DNA of 64,000 bases. Source: Bemisia tabaci. Taxonomy: Eukaryota > Arthropoda > Insecta > Hemiptera > Aleyrodidae. Below the pieces are notes generated by a model. That model saw only the letters and a program-made list of their open reading frames with translations, searched no databases and was not told where the DNA came from. Below, one piece after another: positions 1 through 9,925 of this stretch (its first letter is position 1; each line of letters opens with the position of its first letter). The position numbers were made by a program, and so were the translations under genes. The stretch is taken from assembly GCF_918797505.1 (NCBI RefSeq), contig NC_092795.1, positions 18,587,131 to 18,651,130 of the forward strand, given 5' to 3'.

Positions 1-60
1 TTTATCGACGGAAATTTGGCAACTCTCGAATTTTCATACGGCATTCTTCCTTAGCACGGT
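1..60. repeat. Right arm of a TGCTAAGG-family foldback, cut by the window edge
   Basis: The segment reads TTTGGCAACTCTCG, then CATACGGC, then CCTTAGCACGG. This is the right-arm signature of the intact copy at 60788-61040. Only one arm is inside the window. No coding sequence is seen. Confidence 0.6.
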
Positions 61-106
61 AGTATCCTACCCAGCAGAGGATCTATGTAGTGTACTACCT
101 AGGTGA

Positions 107-327
107 GGAAAAACGCCGTATGAACATTCGTGACTTGCCAGTATTCTCGGGATAAAATAAGCACTTTAGAGGAAAATTGTGCACATTTTAACTTGAAATT
201 TTTAGATGCTTTAGATTAAATTGAAACAAAATTGTCTAAAAAATTCAAAGGAAAATACTCCAAAATTTCCTCAGCAAATTTGCTTTTAATCGAAGAAAAT
301 ATGGCAATGTCTGAAGGCTCAGTTCCT
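107..327. repeat. Second TGCTAAGG-family copy, left end eroded
   Basis: It starts with GAGGAAAAACGCCGTATGAAC (reverse of the right-arm signature) and ends with CCTTAGCATGGCAG. The AT-rich middle resembles the intact copy at 60.8 kb. With the fragment at 1-60 it makes an inverted pair separated by about 45 bp. The outermost left terminus is not recognisable, so no target duplication can be assigned. Confidence 0.5.
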
Positions 328-768
328 TAGCATGGCAGTGTGGGGTGGATTACTATCATAGGGCAAGGTGTGATCATTGGGTCTCATAGTGGAGACTTTT
401 AGGATGAAAAAAAAAAAAAATGGCGATGACTCTAGGTAGCAACGGGTGAGGAGGGGTTAATGGGGAATTTTCAGGTGCCTGAAATTTGGTAATTTCATGT
501 TTAAGACGAAACTACTTAACGAACTGAGCTTGAGAATATCTTTCGTTCCTGAATTTAGCAATTATTACTGGAGAAGATATGACAAAATAACCTAATCTGC
601 TGATGCACTTGTGCTTAAATGGGAAATACCGCCAGGCGACGTCACAAGGTGGTTGTATTTTCACTTTTAAACTTATTTTTCTACATTTTACCATATCCGG
701 AACAAAAACTATACTGTAAACTCAGCTCAATTAGCAGTCTCAGATGAGCAATGAAATTTTTTCGTGCC

Positions 769-1322
769 AATGGACCACTAGACAAGGTGCGAATTGCAGC
801 ATTCTGATACATCTTTCTGGACCAAAATTTCACGTAAAACACAATGCGCACAACAAAAATTACCGAAATCAACTCCTTACAAAGATAATTTATGATTCTT
901 GATGCGTGAATTTAAACCACTCGCTCATGATAACTCAATGCTCTACGTGATTCATATCGCGCGCTAAACGTTATCATGACAGTCTCTGCGATATAAAAAT
1001 CTGGCAACCTCAATCTTGACGCTTCGGCTCAGATATAGCAAATTGCTTATAGTTTGAACAACACACGGTGGGGAATGAACATTACTTGATCGAGAAGCTT
1101 GTTGAAACCGTTGTAGTGCGCGATTTGACTCTTGTAGAGCTTTGAGTTTCTTGTGAGCGGGCAGTTCAAATTCCTCGTAACCAATGTGAAATAAAAACGT
1201 TAATATCTTCGTCCGGAGTTGGTTTCAGTAATTTTCGTTGCGCGAATCGTGTTTTACGTGAAATTTTGGTTAAGAAACATGTATCAAATTGCTTAAATTC
1301 GTACCTTGTCTAGTGGTCCATT
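769..1322. mobile_element. 554-bp foldback MITE, ends AATGGACCACTAG
   Basis: The left end AATGGACCACTAGACAAGGT is mirrored by ACCTTGTCTAGTGGTCCATT at the right end. The similarity continues inward: a TTTCACGTAAAACAC block near 825 has its reverse complement near 1250, and a CTCTACGTGATTCATATCGC block near 940 pairs with one near 1120. The arms are therefore about 240 bp each with an estimated 75-85% identity, so nearly the whole element is one imperfect hairpin. No ORF and no clear target duplication. Superfamily unknown. Confidence 0.7.
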
Positions 1323-1541
1323 CTCCATTCCAACCAGAGACAAAGAGAGACCCTTCACTAATCTCTTGGCGACAGGTGGAGGCTATTACTTTCGGGGACT
1401 CAACATCGTTTTATGCACGTTTAAAAAGCAGAAACAGTTATCCTCCTTTTTTCCGTTCCTGAACTAGGTGGATGATGAATTTTGGGTGTCGTAATGTGCC
1501 ATGCAAGTCTTCGGTTTGTTTTGGTCTCGATACATGATCGA

Positions 1542-1613
1542 AATCCCGAGCCAATTACCATCCAAATTCCCGAGCCAATTACCAGCGGAATTCCGGAGCC
1601 AATTACCATCGTA
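1542..1613. repeat. Three tandem copies of a 24-bp unit
   Basis: The unit contains CGAGCCAATTACCA and occurs at 1542-1565, 1566-1589 and 1590-1613 with a few mismatches. It is a short minisatellite. The ORFs that cross it are low-complexity products of the repeat and are not called as genes. Confidence 0.8.
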
Positions 1614-2015
1614 ATGTTGGAAGTCATCAGTCCTAAAATCGTTACTTCGCTGTATTTTCAAATGAAAACCTGGCAAAAATGTTCCGTGCGGCAAGAAATG
1701 AAAAATGGTCTCACTCCATTTTGATCATAAATTTTGATCCTATTTTGATCTAAGAAGACTGTTGTATGGTGACCAACTGTCATCAAATGGTCTACTTTGC
1801 TCAGAATTGGTTCGGAATTTGATCGTACGTCGAGACATTTTGCGAAACAAAGTACTCACATCATATTGTTGCATCCACCTAGTAAGTAAATATTGGAGCA
1901 AGAAACTCAGACTATAGGCCCAGTCCCAAGATCACCGGGCAAAATGATCGGAAGCTGATTTTAGTTTTTCCCACGCAAATCCTTACTCAGTGCAGATCGT
2001 CACCTTCCGGCCAAA

Positions 2016-2445
2016 GTATCACAAGCCCCTTGGGATGTTTAAAACTTCCCGCAGCCATTTCATTTTTTTACAGAGAAATTGTTCAACGAAGCTGTCCGAA
2101 AAATTTACTTTTCTTTGCGATGCCGATAAAATTCGGTGAAATTTTCGAACGGATTCAGCCAAAAATTTCTCTGTGAAAAAATAAAATGGCGTCGAGAATT
2201 TGGAAACGTCGCATGGCGCTTATGATACGCACTGGTAAAAAAATCCTCTTGGACCAATGCCGCGGTGCGTTGACTTAAGAGTGCAGTTTTTTGTCGCCGG
2301 ATTTAAGAGTCTTGAACTCTTGTTTCAAGCGGATTTTGCATTGAAACAAGAGTCCAGACTCTTAAATCCGGCGACAAGAAGCTGCACTCTTGAACCAAGA
2401 GGTTTTTTTTACGAGTGCGTTCACCGGGAGATGACGGTCTTCATC
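2016..2445. mobile_element. Older foldback element split by a later insertion
   Basis: The arm beginning GTATCACAAGC (2016) is matched in reverse by GCTTATGATAC ending at 2228, and matching blocks inside include TTACAGAGAAATT against the reverse of AATTTCTCTGTGAA. Arm similarity resumes beyond the 188-bp insertion: CGTCACCTTCCGG left of 2016 pairs with the reverse of CCGGGAGATGACG near 2424-2436. The right arm is thus interrupted by the 2230-2417 element. The outer limits are approximate. Confidence 0.6.
2230..2417. mobile_element. 188-bp palindromic MITE, CACTGG ends, CG target duplication
   Basis: The left end CACTGGTAAAAAAATCCTCT pairs with the right end GAGGTTTTTTTTACGAGTG. Inside, AAGAGTGCAG and GCCGGATTTAAGAGTC are mirrored by their complements, giving an almost complete hairpin. 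CG lies directly on each side (2228-2229 and 2418-2419). The ends and the 2-bp duplication match the larger family at 4178, 35427 and other sites, but the interior differs, so it looks like a separate MITE family moved by the same kind of transposase. Confidence 0.75.
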
Positions 2446-4177
2446 CCCTCGAGTTTTCCAAAGTCAGGAAGGTAGAAAAACCCAGGGGAAAAGTTTTCCT
2501 GTCCACCTATAAAACCGCGAGCTGAGTGGAGGAAAGGGAGCGGTTATTTGATAAATACGTCAAGGAGGGAACGGTTTTCCTCAATCTTTCCCTCTGGAAG
2601 AGAAGAGGATATATGACAAATGAAGAGGTCAGAAGCTCGGTTCCCGCGCCTTATTTAAAATTCAAATTATAAAAAACTAAATTCTCAGCTCGGATCCCCG
2701 TTTCCTCGCGCCTCGGCGAAGTCGCTCTTCGGTGAGTTTCGAATCTCATCCAGCAACGAATTATACAGAGCGTCGCGCTCCTCGAATGCACACTCGAAAT
2801 TATTATTTATTTTCCAACAAATTGTGTTTCTATAAACCGAATTTCCACTCTTCCTCCGCTAGTCACCTTTTATCATTTCCCTCGCCCTCCGTCTCTTCCG
2901 TCGCCGCTCTCGTGGGAGATTCTATTTCTGGATTTAATTGTTTATGAGGGATTAAAATTATTACTTTAGTCTTTGAGAGTTATTCATTTCCCACCGGGGC
3001 CCTCGTTTTTTTCCATTAGACTTTTCAGCTTGGGACTTTGAAGTTTTAACATTCCTGTTGCCACGCTCATTAGTTCCCTACCATTCATTATTGGATGTCC
3101 TATGCGATGTTGAGTTACAAGATCCAAACGTATGTACTATGTAGTCTATCGAAAGCATTAAATTAGATTGACTTTTTCAAACTGCCCACTTTTGATAAAT
3201 ATCAAGGAGCTTTTATCAAATAGTTGATAGCATCAGTCACATATGGATTGATTTCCGAGCTCCTCATAACTTTCAATAACAATTCTCGTAATTTTGACCA
3301 ATTCCTGATAGATAAAACCTGGATAAAAAAAATCTGCAGAGGATTTCCTCAATCTCCTGATTGAAGAAATACCTACTTTGAAAAAAAAAATATCACGGGA
3401 ACTTTTCTTGACTGTCCTACAAGTGACCAAAAAGAGGAGGAACAAGTAGGAGAATAATGACGGAAAATATTGAGATAAAAACGGAGGAGGAGAGAGAACA
3501 AGATTAAAAATAATGATTAGGTATGAATACTCTTTGTGATCGTTTTAAATTCAGGTCGAGATATTTTGCCCAGTTATTGTATTGAGGCTCTAACATATAG
3601 AGTGACAAGAGGGAAAGAAACTATTCTAAATCATGAGTGGATTAAAAAAAGCAACTATCAGGATAAGAGACTGAATTATTATTGAGACAAGGGGAATACT
3701 GTTTTTCCGAAAAATAATTCCCCTCCAGGAAGTATGTATCAGATCTTTCGTGCATGGTCTGTACAAAATTCTATCACTGTGCCGGTTTCAGTGACATATC
3801 CTTGCAGAAAATTTTCTAGCAGGAAGAAGTCTGAAACCAAAAATTTGCTTCAGGTGGAGTGAAACGATCGAAATCATTCCTAATTTAAACAAAATTATAT
3901 TTTAGGGGAGGTTTAGAAGAGCTATAAGGCCCCCGGACTGCATGGTTGTGTTGAAGAGCTGAAGACGTGCCTATACTTTCATAGTAGTATTTCGATGTTG
4001 ACCGTGAATTAAAACAGCATTCCTTGGTTCGCGATGTTGATTTGTTGTATCGGATTTCAATCTTTTGAAGAAAATGCAAGATGTAATTGCACCAGATTTA
4101 ATGCAATCGTACCGTGGTTTTGCAAAAATTTTCCTTGAGAATTTTTCTGAAAAACGTCCGATATTTACGTTACGTTA
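2446..4177. other. No gene seen; mixed AT-rich DNA
   Basis: A moderately CpG-containing pocket sits around 2690-2900. The rest is AT-rich. Short ORFs here have no recognisable domain, no good start context and no plausible splice boundary. Nothing supportable beyond this. Confidence 0.5.
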
Positions 4178-4405
4178 CACTGGAAAAAAAACACATTGGA
4201 TCTAGAGACCAGACTCTTGAAAACATTGACAAGAAAAAGGACTCTTGATTCAAGCAGATTTATAAGCTTAAATCAAAAGGAAATCCGCTCAAATTAAGAG
4301 GCTTGGTTCTTGATTTAAGCTTAAATCTGATTGAATCAAGAGTATTTTTTCTTTTCAATGTTTTTAAGAGTCTGGACTCTTGATTCAATGCGTTTTTTTC
4401 CAGTG
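4178..4405. mobile_element. CACTGG-family palindromic MITE, copy 1 (subfamily A)
   Basis: The ends are CACTGGAAAAAAAACACATT and CCAGTG, and TA lies immediately outside both ends (4176-4177 and 4406-4407). The whole 228 bp folds back on itself: the ACTCTTGATTCAA and GCTTAAATC blocks in the left half recur reversed in the right half. No coding capacity. Variable 2-bp duplications across copies argue against Tc1/mariner, which always takes TA, and suggest a CMC-like (CACTA/Mirage/Chapaev) origin; that assignment is inference. Confidence 0.85.
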
Positions 4406-7400
4406 TACCGATATAATCTCATCAGTTTGAATTATCGATCATATCCATTAGATTCTTCGTTGAGCGCAGGTATACCTCTAAAATGCTTAAAAAACATCAT
4501 TCTGTCTGAGAAGTACACGATATCAGGAGACGGAAGCCGGTGCTTGAATTTTTACGACTCTTCCTTAACTTTACTGCCACTAAAAAGGGTCCCGAGCAAC
4601 GAGCCCACCTTTCGCGAAACAAGGAGGAATATTCCTTAGCTTGCTCGCTGTCATGATTTTTCCAGTTCAGACACCCAGACGCCGTAATTACGAGGGCATC
4701 TCCTCGCCAGTTTTCATATTATTTCCGAGCGCGTCTCAGCGTCTGGACTCGCTCATTTTTTTGCTGACTTGTGCTTAAGGTATATTGCTAGCGTATACTT
4801 TGGATAATTTTTAATGTGAGCTTGGAGCGCTATTATGAGATAGCTCGCGGGAGAGATACATATTTGCACTGACAGCTGCATCCAAGTACCTCAGATCTGG
4901 AATACAGGGATCTCTGCCTTGCCCACTCGGTGTGTCCGACCTCTCCCCCTGCCCCCTCTCGCCTCGTCGGTTGAGGTGGAAGTGTTAATTACAGGGTTTC
5001 ATAATGTTCTGCATTCTTTCGTCAGTTAAGCATAAGTGTCATGTTCACATTAAATCTAAACACCTGGTTTTGTCGTAACCTTGGGGAACGCTGTTTCGGC
5101 ATGAGAGCACGGGAAGAGACATTGATGGGGCCTTCATACTTTGGCCGGAATACACCGCAAAACTGAACGTGGCTATTTCGAAAAGTATATTTAGACATGT
5201 TTATGAAGAAAAAGTCTATCTGCTTTGAGGGATTTGAGAAAAAAAAGTATTGGCTCAAGGTATGGATCTGACCAAAGATCCGAATTTTCGGTAGTTGCGT
5301 CCCATCGGATTTTCATAGAGGAATACGCGAAAAACAGAAATGACCAGGCTTTAAAGGAGAGAAGAATAATTTCCTAATTTTTCGCGAAGATAGACTCGGT
5401 TTCTCGATGCTTTTAGCCAGAATCGTATCACCTTGAAGATAGGTGAGAAAGTGTAAAGTAAAATCCTAAATGACTATGGACCTCATTCATCGTCGCTCCT
5501 CTAACAGTTCCTTCCTTAAGGGAGGTCTCTTATGGTTTACGTCAGACTTAATCTAGGCCTTCAAAAATGCATTATTGAAAGAAAAAAATTACGAGGTGCG
5601 AGCATAATTCAGCAGAATTAACTTGGGAAATATATCCTTGTAAAGGGTTACAATTCTTTAGACACCGCAAAAAATACATAGCATAAATGACACTAAAACC
5701 TGCATTAAAATTCTCAGAACTCGCAATATTTTTTCTTTACGTATTTTACCTTTTTTGTAATGAAAGAGCAACGATTTCAAAAGTTATGGTTGTTGAATTT
5801 TACTGGAGATTTGTAACAATTTTCCTTTCATCAATGCTATTTGGAAATTGAAAACGTTCTATGGACATCAAAGTATAAGTACAAAAAACAAAGCATTTTG
5901 CAAGACAGTCACCTTCAAAAATATTCCCTCTTTAAGAGCAAGATCAGACATTGCTGAAGCTTTTCAGGATATTAGTTTCGGTGTAGTCTTACATAAACGT
6001 GTTTAAAGTATCTTGGCACCTTTAATTATTATATTTTTCTTTTTCTTCTCGTTATGATGAATGATTCATGTGGCTAAATCATTGGAGTGCCTGTTTTAAA
6101 TGCGTCTTGCTTCATTCGGTGAAAATGTATTTCTGAGCCAGACACTGAGACATGCATAATTGATGTTTAAATGTTTGAATGAAAATCCAATTTTTAAGGC
6201 ATGTTCTTTTTCTTTTATGTATTTCGTTGCTCAAAAACACCCTTCTTTAAAAAATTACCGGAAAGCAAAATCCTAGCCTCCGTGAGCTTGAAAATATGGA
6301 ATATATTTTTTCGTAGAATTAACATTTAATGAAGCGTACCCTTTTTCTACATCCAAAAAATCAAATAAGCCTACAGAAAAATTTAATTACAGCTAGAACA
6401 TCAAACGCAGCAAATGTAAATTGTCCTTGCGACACCATTGTTTTTCTGTAGCCAGACAGATCTGGAAAACATATGTTTTAGCGTTTCACAAATGTGACCA
6501 GACTGCTATTCTGTATTCTAAATTTCATTAATTGTTTTCCTGAAAGAATAAAATAACGATACCTTATTTAAACATTTTCTACGTCGGCTTGGAGAATGTG
6601 TAAGTTTTTAAATGTTTTAAATAAAAGGATGCATTCCACGGTCGTCTTGTAAAACAAATAGAACATTTGCCATGTTGCTGGATAAATATAATATATACCA
6701 CATTTGAAATATTTTAATAGAAGAACACTTTTCTCCATGGCTCCAAGGAAAACCAAAATCGTCGTAATTAATTTCTGTAAGATTTGTAGGACTTCATGTT
6801 ACGTCTTTATTTTTGGTCGTAGAGGTTACTTAAGCAAATTTTACTTATTATAAAACAAATCCTTCTTGTGTGTGAATGATACAAACTTCATGTGTGCACG
6901 CTTATAGAAAAATTATCGAGCTTGTACCTTTTAACAGACCGTTTAAAATTATGCATTCTTCTCCTCGTGTTCTTTTTCAAAACAGATCTTTTTATTATAT
7001 CTCACAAAACAGCAGTATTTTGTGAAAAGACACCGTGTCATATGTTGCCTTGTGGTCGCGTAAATAATGTAAATCTATTTTTTGATTATTCTGTGGAAAC
7101 AAAACATTAATTTCTTTCATTTTTGTTATGTGGCTGCCGCTTGAACTGTCGTATTACTTTGGAAAAATAAAGTTCGCCAACAATTGAGGTCGGAGTTTTT
7201 CTTAGTTCAATCTTAATTTTATCAAAAACTATTTGAAATACTAGATTATTACAGGTTACGGTGAATTTGACCATTTACTTAGTTTATTTTTAATTTGTTT
7301 GAAAAAAGTTGTGAAGAAAAAAAATAGATGAAAAAAAGTACAGATTTTTTTTTTTTTTTTTTTTTGGTAAATTTTGTAGATTTTCTATAAAATTATATTT

Positions 7401-8200
7401 TTTTCACCTGGCAAAACATAGGCAAGGACCCCTTTCTCGTGAAAATTTTGACCCAAAAGAGCTAATTACATTCCTAAAATACCGAGTAGTATTTGATACA
7501 AACAGGAATCGAGTCAATTATTCACAGAAACTCATCATCCTATCAGGTGCTGTTTTATACCAAATCAATTTTTATTTTAACGTTCCCTCTTCAGTAAAAA
7601 AGCAACATTGATGAGGGATGAGAGACAAAAAAAGGTCAAATTGTTGTACTATGTTTCCTAGTAGAATTGAATGTATCGCTAATTCATCGAATAGATTACA
7701 GTACCGTAAAAAGTCGCAACAACTAAACCGTTAAATGTTGAAATAAGAAATGAATATCAATATAATGAATATTTTCCATCGTTTGTATTAAGGAGTTAAA
7801 GTTTGAATTATTCAGTCATAATACATTTCACATTTCAGCTTAAGTAATACGTTAATATCTAATTGAAGGATTACTTGTTAGTTGTCGCCACTGTGTATAC
7901 ATATATAAGAAGGACGAGGTGCGATAATATATTGCGCAATCATTTCAAGAAGAAAGAAAACTTATAAATGTTTTTTACGTTGTTTGCAATTTATGAAGCA
8001 GACCGTGTGAAAAGACATGAAAAATTCAAACCAATTCACACACAAAAAAAAAAAATAATAATAAATAATAATAAAAAAATAGATAAATAAAAAAAAATAA
8101 AACGAAATGGGTAGTTCAGTTGATCACTCTTTTCTGTGAGCGTAACTTGCATGATCCTTAAAAATTGATGCTTATTGCTTACACACCGAGTCATGTGAAG
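4406..8200. other. Long AT-rich interval, no gene or known repeat recognised
   Basis: Only short ORFs without domains are present, and many begin at non-ATG codons. A TATATAAG box at 7902-7909 with TCATTT 40 bp downstream is promoter-like but poorly spaced. T- and A-rich simple runs lie at 7347-7366 and 8042-8098. I cannot support any gene here. Confidence 0.5.
8042..8102. repeat. A-rich simple repeat (AAT/A runs)
   Basis: Long A runs are interspersed with AATAATAAT and AAAATAGATAAATAAA. It is low-complexity DNA about 100 bp upstream of the core-promoter-like site at 8201. Confidence 0.8.
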
Positions 8201-8235
8201 TATATAAGGCGCATGCTCCCAAAAGTACCTCAGTT
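8201..8235 (+). promoter_or_regulatory. TATA box plus arthropod initiator at canonical spacing
   Basis: TATATAAGG starts at 8201 and TCAGTT lies at 8230-8235, placing the initiator A at 8232, 31 bp downstream of the first T of the TATA box. TATA near -31 and a TCAGTY initiator are the known arthropod core-promoter arrangement. No downstream DPE is obvious. The first ATG downstream is at 8308 and opens only 22 codons, so the transcript would need splicing, or would be noncoding or a short-peptide RNA. A chance match in AT-rich DNA remains possible. Confidence 0.4.
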
Positions 8236-9139
8236 ACTACTTTTAAACCAGATAGAGGCAAATTATTACAGTTTCACTTCTTTTGATTCGCAATTTTAAT
8301 TGAGTAAATGCTCATTCTTCCCTACGTTATATTCCACTTTCCTTTATCGGAGTTTCGGATAGAGTACTTAACGTAAAGTACGTGTAAACACAGAAAAAAT
8401 AAACACAACACCAACTTAGCGAATTGTCAAAAGAAGCAAAAGTGACTCTTATCAATATGTTGAACTTCTTAATATTTATCTTAAGTAAGCAATTTTTTCG
8501 TTTTCCTTGTTCTATTGAAAAATACAAGAAAAATGAACCGCTATAATTGTTTAACTCTTATCAAAAACGCAGAACTGAAGAATGTAAATTTTAATTTTGA
8601 AATCAACCGAGAGGAAAATTAAGCTGAAGCACCATTTAAATATATAAGTTTAAACAAAAAAAACAAAAAAACTTTACCAGGCGTAATTCAATTTTGCGTC
8701 GTGAAGCAACAACCAATCAGGAACACGCTCAGTAAAAGTTAAGTAGCTTAAGATATAAATTATATATTTTTAGCTGCAATGCAGAGAGAGGGAGGGTATC
8801 ATCGAGAGACTATTAGAAAGTCAAAATATCATAGAAATTAGCAAGCGAAAGGCTAATATGAAGAAAGAAGAAAAAAATTATACGTCGTGAGATGTCAATC
8901 ATTTGTAAGTACAATCACAAGCTATGAAATGACTCCACAAGGAAACTAGATAATACGTGAAAACAATGAGAACAACACTGAGAAGCCCCGCGAATTTATT
9001 GTAGAACACCCAAAACCAAGCGAATCCTCCACGAGGACCGTGGCCGAAGACTGACTCAAAGGCACGAAATCGATTCACACCGCGGCCGAAAATTGGAACT
9101 ATACCCAGAAATATAGAAACAAATATCAATTAATTGTCA

Positions 9140-9742
9140 GGCTGGAGCTCTTTATTTCACTGCGATATCGTGCCGGGGTTTGAAAAATCGGAGGAAACCC
9201 GGGCAGCCAATGGAGCGCTGGGAGCAGGCCAGCGCTCGACCAATCAGCGACCAGTCGGCGAGCAATTAGAGTTTAACCCAAGGCCCTGTCGGCCGAGCTC
9301 CTCGACCAACACTGTGTGAATCGCTGTAGGCTCGACCAGAGGCTTAAACCCTATCGCATATGTATCTTTTCAAATTTATTTCCATCCGGATTTTATTATT
9401 TTTTAACTAATTCGTCCGGGTTTTATGTCTTTTCGCCAAGATTTGTGCCGACTCTAATCCTTTCGACGCGTCGTTCTCCCCGGCTACCGATACACCTGTG
9501 TCTCCCGCCTACCCGGCTTCTGGTTTCTCGGAAAAAGTGAGCTTTCGACCTCACAACCCTTGTTCGAAGTTTTGAAAAGAGTGTTATTTCTAAGAGGTTT
9601 CGTCAAGTTTTTGTGTTCGACTCAATACGCGACGGAGTGCATTGTTTTGTTCTCAGTTTTGCCCTCGGGATGATAATTATTTTTTTGGGGCATTTTCGTA
9701 ACCCTCTTTAGTTCGAAGCGCGTGGACAGTATGTTTTAACTG
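9140..9742 (+). promoter_or_regulatory. CpG-rich CCAAT-containing region and leader of the 9743 exon
   Basis: GC and CpG content rise sharply against the AT-rich DNA before it. Two CCAAT boxes on the plus strand lie at 9207-9211 and 9240-9244. No TATA box sits close enough to fix a start site. The interval ends at the ATG of the first coding exon candidate, with an in-frame TAA at 9737-9739 that sets the upper limit of that reading frame. Confidence 0.4.
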
Positions 9743-9925
9743 ATGGAAAGATGCCAGAGCATACGGAACAATCCGAATCGTGATTTGCCGCATTTCTTGT
9801 TCCCGCGTTTAAGTCCCCACGTGATTCTGAGTGAACCGGTTGTCAAAGACAGTGGCTACCGAGGGATTTTAAAGTATCCGGACTCCAACGCCAATCACCA
9901 AGGACCCCAGCGATCTTTTGAAATG
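9743..9925 (+). CDS. Candidate first coding exon, unknown protein
   Basis: An ATG at 9743, two codons after an in-frame TAA, opens 61 codons to an ATG|GTAAAG donor at 9925/9926, in phase 0. The peptide is polar, Pro- and Asn-containing and has no signal peptide, membrane segment or domain I recognise; it includes the motif VKDSGYRGILKYPDSN. Start context is weak (C at -3, G at +4), but the CpG-rich leader just upstream supports a 5' gene end. Sequence after the donor is AT-rich and intron-like. The downstream exon is not identifiable in this window. It could instead be a leader exon or a chance ORF. Confidence 0.4.

Noticed and set aside
8899..9129. Minus-strand ORF with a membrane-like segment (VVLIVFTYYLVSLW)
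   Set aside because: It has no ATG (it opens at TTG directly after a stop) and no splice acceptor is visible upstream.
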